Source: Caulobacteraceae bacterium
GTDB lineage: Bacteria > Pseudomonadota > Alphaproteobacteria > Caulobacterales > Caulobacteraceae
Direction: 5' to 3'
NCBI GenBank assembly: GCA_027489335.1
Contig: JAIXZX010000004.1
Span: 124,001 to 188,000 of the forward strand
DNA length: 64,000 nt
The notes under the pieces are model-generated. The model did not search any database and was not told the DNA's origin. It saw nothing but the letters and a program-made list of their open reading frames with translations. This document shows positions 49,571-56,454 of the stretch, piece after piece. Within the stretch, counting starts at the first letter, position 1. Every line of letters begins with the position of its first letter. Position numbers and translations under genes: made by a program.

Positions 49571-52137
49571 CAGTCCTCCCGCACGGCGCGCACGGCGCTG
49601 TCGGCCAGGGCGCCGCGGCCGGCTAGGACGGCTGCGCCGGCCGAGGTGGCCACCAGGGCTACGGCCAGACTGGCGAGCAACGGCCAGGGCAGTCGGGTCT
49701 CCATGGTCCAGTTGAACGACTGCGGATTGACCACGTGGATCAGCACCTGGCTCATCACTACCCCGAGTGTCAGGCCCGCCAGGGCCCCGATGGCGCCGAG
49801 CAGGGCGCCCTCGGTGGCCAGCATCTGCATGATCTGACCCCGCCGCACGCCCACATGGCGCAGCATGCCGAACTCCTTGCGACGGGCCAGCGTCTGGGCC
49901 GAGAAGGTGGTCGCCACCCCGGCTAGGCCCACCAGGATGGCGATGGCCTCCAGGGCGTAGGTCACGGCGAAGGAGCGGTCGAAGATCCGCAGCGCCACGG
50001 CGCGGATTTCCCGGGGCTCGGCGAAGTCCGCCCCCGGCGCGATCAAAGGCGGCAGGCGCGCGCGGAAGGCCTCGATCGCCGTGGCGGGCTCGACGCCGGG
50101 GGCCAGGGTCATGGCGGCCTCGGCGCGGCCGGCGTCGCCGGTCAGGCGGGTATAGGCGGCCTGATCGAGGATCAGCGCGCCGAACTGATTGGAATAGTCC
50201 CGCCAGACGCCGGCCACGGTCACCTGCGCCTGCGCGCCTGGCCCGATGGGCAGGGTCAGCCGGTCGCCGGGGCTCAGATCGTAGAGCCTGGCCATGGGCT
50301 CGGAGATCCAGACCGGCAGGCCTTCGGGCGTCACCTGGCGGCCCACCAGCGGCAGGCCCTCGCCGGCGCCCGCGCCGGCCTGGCCCCGGGCGCTGACCTG
50401 GACCGGGGGGCGGTCAGGACTGAGGCGCAGATTGAAGCTCTGGCGAAACTCGATGGCGGCGGCTTCCGGCGCCGCGGCGAGCCTGGCCTGGGCTTCAGGA
50501 TCAAGGGTGAGGCCGGGGTCAAGCCGCATATAGATGTCGGCCGGCAGGATCTGGATCAGCCAGTCCTCCACCGAGCCGCGGAAGCTGTTGACCATCACCG
50601 CCATGGCCACCATCAGGCTGGTGCTGGCGACGATGCCGCAAAGCGCCACGGCCGCCTGACGCGGCGCGCCCCACAGGCGGGCGATGGCCAGGGCGATGGG
50701 CGGGGGCGGCGCCCTCAGCCGCCGCAAGGGCCCCAGCAGGCCCCGCGCCAGCCAGGGCATGGCGCCGACTCCGCCGGCCAGAATCAAGGCGATGGCGCCA
50801 TAGCCAAACAGGGGAACGCCGCCGACTGGAGGACCCAGGGCCGCCAGTCCGCCTGCGGCCAGCAGGCCAAGGCTGATCCAGGGAAGCGGCTGGCCGGCGG
50901 TCTCGGCGCCTTCGCCTGAGCCGGTCTTGAGGGCGACGGCGGCTGGGATGCGCTCGGCCTGCAGGGCCGGAAACAGGCTGCCAAGGACGGCGATGGCCAC
51001 GCCCAGCCCGAAGATGATCGCCGCGGCCAAGGGCGTGAAGACCAATGGCGGCCGCCCACCGCTGAAGTAGCCGCCCCCCAGGTCTCCGCCGAGCAGCCGC
51101 AGGGCGAGCTCCGCCAGGGCGACGCCCAGAACCACGCCCAGCGCGGCGCCCGCCAGGCCAAGGACGACGCCCTCGATGAGCACCTGGCCCAGCATGCCCC
51201 GGGCCGGCAGGCCGAGGACCCGCAGCAGGGCGAATTGCGGCCGCCGTCGGGTGACCGACAGGGACTGGGCCGAATAAACCAGGAAGCCGCCAGTGAGCAG
51301 GGCCACCAGAGCGAGCATCTGCAGATTGACCCGATAGGCCCGGGACAAGCTTTCGGTGCGCCGCATCTCGCTCTGCGGCGTGACCAAGGCGGCCTCTGGC
51401 GGCAGTCGCTCCTGGACCAACCGTTCGACGGCGCTGCGATCAACGCCAGGGCTGAGCCGCAGGTCCAGCCGCTGGAGCCGACCCAGCTGGTCGAACCGCC
51501 ACTGGGCCGCGGCGATGTCGATCACCCCCAGGGCTCGGTCGCCGCTGACGCCCTCAAGGACGCCGACAATGCGGAAGCTGGCGCTCTGGCCTGCAGCGCT
51601 CAACCGCACCCGATCCCCGACCCGCAGCCCGCTCTGTTGCAGGGCGGCGGGTGACAGGGTGATGGCGTCCAGATCAAATACCGCCTCGGCCGTGGTTACA
51701 CCGCCCTCGCCGCCGCCGACGGCGCCGCCGCCCAACAGATTGGGCGTGACGGCGGCGGCGCGCAGGGGGTCGAGGCCGAGCACGGTGAGGGGCTCGCCCC
51801 GGTCCGTGCGGGCGCGCAGCTCTACGACGGGGCTGGCGGTGGCCACCCCCTCCAGTCGCGCGAGGGTTGGATAGAGGTCTTCGTCGAAGCCTGCGGAGCT
51901 CGCGGCCTGCACCTGCAGGTCGGCCGCCCCGCTGACGCTGCGGATGGCGCCGGCGAACTCGTCCAGGGCCGAGCGGTTGACCAGATGGATGGCCAGGCCA
52001 AGGCCGACGCCCACGGCGATGGCCAAGATCGCCGCCAGGGTGCGACCGGGCTGGGCGCGCCACTCTCCCAACACCATCCAGACCAGCAGGCGAGGGCTGA
52101 GCCCCGATGGCGGAGGAGGACTTGGCCTAGCGGCCAT
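49567..52137 (-). CDS. Large fused FtsX-type ABC permease (AttFG-like)
   Basis: An 856-residue inner-membrane permease with two FtsX domains. A first helix (RTLAAILAIAVGVGLGLAIHLVN) and a periplasmic domain lead to a first set of helices around 270-380. A second cluster and periplasmic domain (about 500-720) follow, then the C-terminal FtsX helices (YALEAIAILVGLAGVATTFSAQTLARRKEFGMLRHVGVRRGQIMQML). Its start overlaps the ATPase gene by 11 bases. One polypeptide supplies both permease halves, unlike systems with separate subunits. Confidence 0.88.
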   Translation of the reverse strand: MAARPSPPPPSGLSPRLLVWMVLGEWRAQPGRTLAAILAIAVGVGLGLAIHLVNRSALDEFAGAIRSVSGAADLQVQAASSAGFDEDLYPTLARLEGVATASPVVELRARTDRGEPLTVLGLDPLRAAAVTPNLLGGGAVGGGEGGVTTAEAVFDLDAITLSPAALQQSGLRVGDRVRLSAAGQSASFRIVGVLEGVSGDRALGVIDIAAAQWRFDQLGRLQRLDLRLSPGVDRSAVERLVQERLPPEAALVTPQSEMRRTESLSRAYRVNLQMLALVALLTGGFLVYSAQSLSVTRRRPQFALLRVLGLPARGMLGQVLIEGVVLGLAGAALGVVLGVALAELALRLLGGDLGGGYFSGGRPPLVFTPLAAAIIFGLGVAIAVLGSLFPALQAERIPAAVALKTGSGEGAETAGQPLPWISLGLLAAGGLAALGPPVGGVPLFGYGAIALILAGGVGAMPWLARGLLGPLRRLRAPPPPIALAIARLWGAPRQAAVALCGIVASTSLMVAMAVMVNSFRGSVEDWLIQILPADIYMRLDPGLTLDPEAQARLAAAPEAAAIEFRQSFNLRLSPDRPPVQVSARGQAGAGAGEGLPLVGRQVTPEGLPVWISEPMARLYDLSPGDRLTLPIGPGAQAQVTVAGVWRDYSNQFGALILDQAAYTRLTGDAGRAEAAMTLAPGVEPATAIEAFRARLPPLIAPGADFAEPREIRAVALRIFDRSFAVTYALEAIAILVGLAGVATTFSAQTLARRKEFGMLRHVGVRRGQIMQMLATEGALLGAIGALAGLTLGVVMSQVLIHVVNPQSFNWTMETRLPWPLLASLAVALVATSAGAAVLAGRGALADSAVRAVREDW

Positions 52138-52822
52138 GGGCGACCAGGCCGTGAGCGGTGAGGGTCAGCACCCGGTCGGCGGCTGCGGCGGCCCGCTCAG
52201 AGTGGGTGACGATGACCGCCGCGGCGCCCGAGGCGCGCAGCTGGTCGCACAGCAGGGCCAGGATGACGTCGGCGGTCTGGGGATCGAGATTGCCGGTGGG
52301 CTCGTCGGCCAGGACCAGGGCGGGGCGATGCACCAGCGCCCGGGCCAGGGCGATGCGTTGCATCTCGCCGCCAGATACCTGGGCGGGGAAGTCCTGACCG
52401 CGGCCGCTCAGCCCGACCTGGTCGAGCATGACGGTGGCGGCTCTAAGCGCCTCGGCCTCCGGACGTCGGGCCAGGATCAGCGGCAGGGCCACGTTCTGAG
52501 CCAGAGTCAGGTGCGGCAGGATGTGAAAGGCCTGGAAGACAAAGCCGATGCGGTCGCGGCGCAGGCCAGTCCGGGCGTCGTCGTCCAGGGTGGAAAGGTC
52601 GGCGCCGTCGATCTCGATACGTCCGGTGTCGGCGCGGTCCAGCCCGGCGATGAGGTTCAGCAGGGTCGACTTGCCCACGCCGGACTCGCCCATGATGGCG
52701 ACGATCTCGCCAGGCGCCATGTCGAGCGCCAGGTTCGAGAACAGCAGGCGACCGCCCGGCACGCTCTTGGCCAGGTTAGCGATCTTTAGCGGTGGGGCGA
52801 GGGGAGGAGGGCCGGCGAGCAT
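52127..52822 (-). CDS. ABC transporter ATP-binding protein (AttE/LolD-like)
   Basis: A 231-residue ATPase. Walker A GESGVGKS at residues 45-52, Q-loop FVFQAFHILPHLTLAQNVALP, signature VSGGEMQRIALARAL (Val-Ser-Gly-Gly-Glu variant), Walker B LVLADEPTGNLD, H-loop THSERA. It is the first gene of a three-gene operon with the fused permease and the lipocalin-like protein. It is of the MacB/LolD subclass like the ATPase at 45 kb, but the two differ enough that they are not recent duplicates. Confidence 0.92.
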   Translation of the reverse strand: MLAGPPPLAPPLKIANLAKSVPGGRLLFSNLALDMAPGEIVAIMGESGVGKSTLLNLIAGLDRADTGRIEIDGADLSTLDDDARTGLRRDRIGFVFQAFHILPHLTLAQNVALPLILARRPEAEALRAATVMLDQVGLSGRGQDFPAQVSGGEMQRIALARALVHRPALVLADEPTGNLDPQTADVILALLCDQLRASGAAAVIVTHSERAAAAADRVLTLTAHGLVAHGR

Positions 52823-52881
52823 GGCCGCCAGACTAGAGGGGCGGGAAGGTCCCGTCGCGCCTCAATATCAAGAAGATCGAA

Positions 52882-52905
52882 GCCCCGGCCGTCGCCGGCC
52901 GGGGC
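52882..52905 (-). terminator. Terminator of the cold-shock gene
   Basis: A perfect 10-bp stem GCCCCGGCCG/CGGCCGGGGC closes a four-base loop (GCGA on the minus strand), 16 bases after the cold-shock stop. It is followed by the pyrimidine-rich TTCGATCTTCTT. Confidence 0.8.
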
Positions 52906-52921
52906 CCAAATCCGTTAGCCT

Positions 52922-53131
52922 TTAGGCCTTCTGGAGCTGGCCGGCGGACATCTTGCCCGACTTACGGTCCTTTTCGAGCTCGAAGGAGAGCTTGTCGCCT
53001 TCGTTCACCGAGCTCATGCCCGCTTGTTCAACGGCGCTGATGTGAAGAAACACGTCGGCTCCGCCATCATCGGGCTGAATGAAGCCATAGCCCTTCGTGG
53101 CGTTGAACCACTTCACTGTTCCGGTCGTCAT
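52922..53131 (-). CDS. Cold-shock-domain protein
   Basis: A 69-residue OB-fold nucleic-acid chaperone. RNP1 ([10 protein letters not shown]) and RNP2 (DVFLHIS) are intact. The start at 53131 gives the family N-terminus [10 protein letters not shown]; the frame is open 20 codons further without family similarity. The long AT-richer upstream region (53132-53400) could be a structured 5' leader as for other csp genes. It contains a TCTCGC/GCGAGA stem at 53220-53238 and an 18-bp palindrome at 53302-53319. Confidence 0.95.
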   Translation of the reverse strand: MTTGTVKWFNATKGYGFIQPDDGGADVFLHISAVEQAGMSSVNEGDKLSFELEKDRKSGKMSAGQLQKA

Positions 53132-53301
53132 AGTTTGCTCATTTCCTGTAGCTTGCGCGCTACCCTGTACCGATAGAATGGTCGCTGGCAAACAAATCCC
53201 TGCATTTTGCGCGAAAGAATCTCGCTTCGCAGGCGAGAGCGACCTCGAAAATCCTGATCAGAGGCGTTGTTTCCACACGAAAACTAGCCATGGCGAAGCT
53301 C

Positions 53302-53319
53302 ATTTTGATCTCAAAATGA
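53302..53319. promoter_or_regulatory. 18-bp palindrome upstream of the cold-shock gene
   Basis: CATTTTGA-TC-TCAAAATG is a perfect 8-bp inverted repeat with a two-base spacer, in the 285-base region between the divergent cold-shock and DUF547 genes. The symmetry, AT-rich arms and position suggest a dimeric regulator site or a promoter-associated element. No owner is known. Confidence 0.45.
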
Positions 53320-53416
53320 TTTCGACGGCAGTCGCTCTGAAATGGCCTCGCGAGCCGTAACGCCCCTGGCCTGGCGCGCGTATGGTCTCTGGACACCACG
53401 GCGATAGGGGATGCGC

Positions 53417-54199
53417 ATGGACCGGCGGCGATTGGTAGGCCTGGGCCTTGGCGCTGGTCTGGCGGCCACGGTGTCAACAGCGGTCGCGGCGCAGGGGGCC
53501 GCCGGTGCGCCGCAGGTCTTCGACCGGTTGCTCAGTCGCTATCTGCGGGCTGGGGCAGATGGCGTCAACCGGGTCAACTATCGCGCCTGGCGCGCCAACC
53601 CAGCCGACCGTGCTGGGCTTGTCGCCTACCTGGAGGCTCTGCAGGCGCTGGGGTCCAAGGGGCGGTCGCGGTCTGAGCAGATCGCCTACTGGAGCAATCT
53701 CTATAACGCCGAGACCCTGCGGGTGGTCCTGGACGCCTATCCGGTCAAGTCGATCCGCGCGATCCGGCCGACCCTGGTCTCGGTCGGCCCCTGGAAGGCC
53801 AAGACCCTGCAGGTGGATGGCCGGCGGCTGTCGCTGCACGAGGTGGAGCACGAGATCCTCCGCCCCATGGGCGATCCCATGATCCACTACGCCTTGAACT
53901 GCGCCTCGATCAGCTGCCCTAACCTGCCCCTGCGAGCCTGGCGCGGCGCGACCCTGGCCGCGGATCTGGACCAGGCCGCCCGGGCCTATGTGAACCATCC
54001 CCGCGCCGCGCAGGTGACGGCCAAGGGGCTGATCCTCTCATCGATCTACAAGTGGTACGCGGAGGACTTCGGCGCCGATGATGCCGCGGTCCTGAACCAT
54101 CTGGGCCGCTATGCCGCCCCGCCCTTGCGTGCGGTCCTGGCGCGCCGCCCGGCCATCGCCGGCTACGCTTATGACTGGGATCTGAACGCGGCGGCCTGA
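53417..54199 (+). CDS. DUF547-domain exported protein
   Basis: A 260-residue protein with a Tat-like N-terminus (MDRRRLVGLGLGAGLAAT) and cleavage after VAAQ. The start at 53417 is preferred because AGGGG lies six bases upstream, while an ATG at 53411 has no spacing. DUF547 blocks: VNYRAWRANPADRAGLVAYLEAL, RSRSEQIAYWSNLYNAETLRVVLDAYPVKSIR, DPMIHYALNCASISCPNLPLRAW, ILSSIYKWYAEDFG. Conserved Asn, His and Cys residues hint at a peptidase-like fold, but the function of DUF547 is unknown. Confidence 0.85.
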   Translation: MDRRRLVGLGLGAGLAATVSTAVAAQGAAGAPQVFDRLLSRYLRAGADGVNRVNYRAWRANPADRAGLVAYLEALQALGSKGRSRSEQIAYWSNLYNAETLRVVLDAYPVKSIRAIRPTLVSVGPWKAKTLQVDGRRLSLHEVEHEILRPMGDPMIHYALNCASISCPNLPLRAWRGATLAADLDQAARAYVNHPRAAQVTAKGLILSSIYKWYAEDFGADDAAVLNHLGRYAAPPLRAVLARRPAIAGYAYDWDLNAAA

Positions 54200-54210
54200 C
54201 GCCCGCGGGC

Positions 54211-55038
54211 TCAGTAGCACTGCAGGATCAGCCAGGCCTTGGAGAAGTCCCCGGCCCGGGCGTCCTGTTCGCGGACCCAGATATAGATCCGGCCGGTGTC
54301 GCCCCACATGAAGCCGACCTCATTGTCGCTGTCGACCTGCAGCAGCAGACGCCAGTCCTCGCTCCGGCTCTGAGGCGCGCCTATGGCGGCGTCGAACAGG
54401 CCTGAGACGATCCTCTGGCAGTCCTCCTCCATTCCGTCGGCCTGGATGGGCGCCGGATAGCCGCCGATCTGATGGGCCGGCTCCGCCGGCGCCTGCTCAT
54501 CAAGCATGCGTTCGAGCTCGCGGTCTTCCTGTTTGCTCAAGCTGTTCCAGTCGACGCTCAGCCGCTCCCATCCCGCATAGGAGCGCGCCTGAACATAGGT
54601 CACCGGGTAGGCCGGAAACTGCGCATCCTCATGAAGGTCCCCCGGCGCCTGGGCTAGCGGCGCCTCGCCGACCTCATGGCGGACCACGAAGGTTCCCAGG
54701 TCGCTGGGCTCAATGCCCCACGGTTGGTGCTCGAAGTCGTAGAAGACCAGCAGGCGCCCCTCCGTCGGCAGCCAGCCTGGCCCGCCTGCCGCTCGCAGGG
54801 TCGGAAGATCAAGCTGGGCGACAAGGCCCAGGGCCCGGCCGTCCGAGCGCGGCCAGTCGCTGGTCATCTGGGGCAGGCCCCCCAGCCGGGAGCGCCCATC
54901 GCCGCCGGGCGCGAGGCGAATACAGGCCGTCGCCCGCGCCTCCATCTCGGCCACGACCTCCGGAACCCGGTCCGGCCGGGGCTCCCGCGGCGGGGTGTGG
55001 CCCGTGAACATGGACTTCAGATTGTCAAACCAGGACAT
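54211..55038 (-). CDS. DUF1963 (YwqG-like) protein
   Basis: A 275-residue soluble protein. The start at 55038 has GGAGGGGT upstream; the frame is open upstream across the tRNA-Pro, which is not coding. DUF1963 features: SRLGGLPQMTSDWPRSDGRALGLVAQLDL, GRLLVFYDFEHQPWG, HQIGGYPAPIQADGMEEDCQ, WRLLLQVDSDNEVGFMWGDTGRIYIWV. Family members are cytosolic and of unknown role. No operon partner is present. Confidence 0.85.
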   Translation of the reverse strand: MSWFDNLKSMFTGHTPPREPRPDRVPEVVAEMEARATACIRLAPGGDGRSRLGGLPQMTSDWPRSDGRALGLVAQLDLPTLRAAGGPGWLPTEGRLLVFYDFEHQPWGIEPSDLGTFVVRHEVGEAPLAQAPGDLHEDAQFPAYPVTYVQARSYAGWERLSVDWNSLSKQEDRELERMLDEQAPAEPAHQIGGYPAPIQADGMEEDCQRIVSGLFDAAIGAPQSRSEDWRLLLQVDSDNEVGFMWGDTGRIYIWVREQDARAGDFSKAWLILQCY

Positions 55039-55192
55039 GCCACCCCTCCGTTTGCTCAAACGTTGCTGGTTTGTTCCGATGAGGGCAAGCGCTTTCATGG
55101 CCTGCAGGCGCAACAAGAGTGGCGACGTGCGAGCCGGCCGTACGACTGATGGTCTGGGAAGGTCTCGAACCCGCTTGCGGCGGGGAGATGAA

Positions 55193-55269
55193 TGGTCGGA
55201 GTGGCAGGATTCGAACCTGCGACCCCCGCGTCCCGAACGCGGTGCTCTACCAGACTGAGCCACACTCCG
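55193..55269 (-). tRNA. tRNA-Pro (CGG)
   Basis: A 77-nt cloverleaf on the minus strand, 5' CGGAGTG paired with CACTCCG, discriminator A and encoded CCA. Anticodon loop TTCGGGA gives CGG. T arm GCAGG-TTCGAAT-CCTGC. The C1-G72 start is typical of bacterial tRNA-Pro. Confidence 0.96.
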
Positions 55270-55398
55270 ACTTGGAGGCGGCCTTATAGAGGAGCGATTT
55301 CAGGCCCGCAAGCGACTGCACGGCCGTTGCATCTGGAATCGGCTTTTGCTATTCCCACGCCCTCGCCGCGGGGGGACACCCTCCGCAGCCGTTCCTGC

Positions 55399-55472
55399 TG
55401 GGGAATGGTGTAATGGTAACACAGCGGTTTTTGGTACCGTCATTCTAGGTTCGAGTCCTAGTTCCCCAGCCA
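55399..55472 (+). tRNA. tRNA-Gln (TTG)
   Basis: A 74-nt cloverleaf, 5' TGGGGAA paired with TTCCCCA, discriminator G and encoded CCA. Anticodon loop TTTTGGT gives TTG. T arm CTAGG-TTCGAGT-CCTAG. The weak U1-A72 pair is a known tRNA-Gln identity feature. It is a substrate of the SelU modification encoded at 42.8 kb. Confidence 0.96.
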
Positions 55473-55600
55473 ACGATTTCAATCACTTAGCGATCTTTCG
55501 GGCCGGATTGGCGCCCGGTTGTGCAGGGTGATCTGCTGGCCTCGGGTTGGCGAGATTCTCGCTGAGGAGACCGCCGGGTCGATCAGTTCGCCGTCGAGAG

Positions 55601-55765
55601 CTAGCCTCCACCGGGATGGGTCTGCTCGCCAGGGGCGTGAGGCGCCGGGTGGATGAAGCCCGTATGCGGGGCGTTCCAGCGCAGAACCGCGACCGCTGCG
55701 AGAATGAGGCAGGCGGCGCAGAACAGGTAGAAGACGCAGCCGGCCTCCGTCTTGGAAGGTTTCAT
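55601..55765 (-). CDS. Small membrane protein coupled to kdpE
   Basis: A 54-residue frame starting in an ATGA overlap with the kdpE stop (ATG 55763-55765), with GGATGGGC upstream. The N-terminus KPSKTEAGC is followed by one hydrophobic helix (about 11-28, containing three further residues of Cys-rich character, FCAACL) and a His/Pro/Gly-rich tail ending HPGGG. It is the last gene of the kdp transcript. I do not recognise the family. The overlap, RBS and membrane architecture argue strongly that it is expressed. Confidence 0.65.
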   Translation of the reverse strand: MKPSKTEAGCVFYLFCAACLILAAVAVLRWNAPHTGFIHPAPHAPGEQTHPGGG

Positions 55766-56454
55766 TCGCCCATCCATCTGTAGCCGACGCCGGGCTCGGT
55801 CAGGATCAGGCTCGGCGTCACGGTGTCGGGCTCGATCTTCTGGCGCAGCTGGCCAATGAAGACGCGCAGATACTGGACGTCGGTCTCATGGGCGGGGCCC
55901 CAGACGGCGGTCAGCAACTGGCGGTGGGTGACCACCTTGCCGGCGCCCTGGACCAGCTGGGCCAGCAGATCGTATTCCCGCGGCGACAGGCGGACAGGCT
56001 CTCCGGCGCGGGTGACCAGTCGCTTGACCAGATCGATGGTCAGGTCGCCCGCGACAACCACCGGCTTGGCCCCTTCGCGGGTGGCGGCGTGTCGCAGGGC
56101 GACCCGGAGGCGGGCCAGCAGTTCGCCGACGCCGAATGGTTTCTCCACATAGTCGTCGGCGCCCAGGTCCAGGGCGTCGATCTTCTCGGTCTCCCGGTCC
56201 CGCGCCGACAGGATCAGGATCGGGCCGCTATAGAAGGCCCGCGCCTTGCCGAGCACCTCCTTGCCGTCGAGGTCGGGAAGGCCCAGGTCGAGCACCACGG
56301 CGTCGGGCGCCCGGCGCGCCAGTTCGCGCAGGCCGGCTTCGGCGGTATCGGCGCGCACAGGCTCATAGCCCGCCGCATCCAGGGCCGGGCCCAGGAACCG
56401 GTGGATCTGCGGTTCATCGTCGATGACCAGGATACGGGGACGCGAACCGCTCAC
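55762..56454 (-). CDS. kdpE: Response regulator KdpE
   Basis: A 230-residue OmpR-type regulator of the kdp operon. The receiver (about 7-118) has acidic pair Asp12/13, phospho-acceptor Asp56 in VVLDLGLPDLDG and Lys in DYVEKPF. The C-terminal winged-helix domain contains RLSPREYDLLAQLVQGAGKVVTHRQLL and TDVQYLRVFIGQLRQKIEPD, characteristic of KdpE. It starts in an ATGA overlap with kdpD and is followed by an overlapping small gene. Confidence 0.95.
   Translation of the reverse strand: MSGSRPRILVIDDEPQIHRFLGPALDAAGYEPVRADTAEAGLRELARRAPDAVVLDLGLPDLDGKEVLGKARAFYSGPILILSARDRETEKIDALDLGADDYVEKPFGVGELLARLRVALRHAATREGAKPVVVAGDLTIDLVKRLVTRAGEPVRLSPREYDLLAQLVQGAGKVVTHRQLLTAVWGPAHETDVQYLRVFIGQLRQKIEPDTVTPSLILTEPGVGYRWMGE

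Noticed and set aside
55193..55472. tRNA pair as an integrated-element boundary
   Set aside because: No duplicated tRNA 3' end, integrase or composition shift was seen on either side.
55547..55783. 78-codon plus-strand frame after tRNA-Gln
   Set aside because: Arg-rich, without RBS or motif, and antisense to the better-supported 54-codon gene coupled to kdpE.
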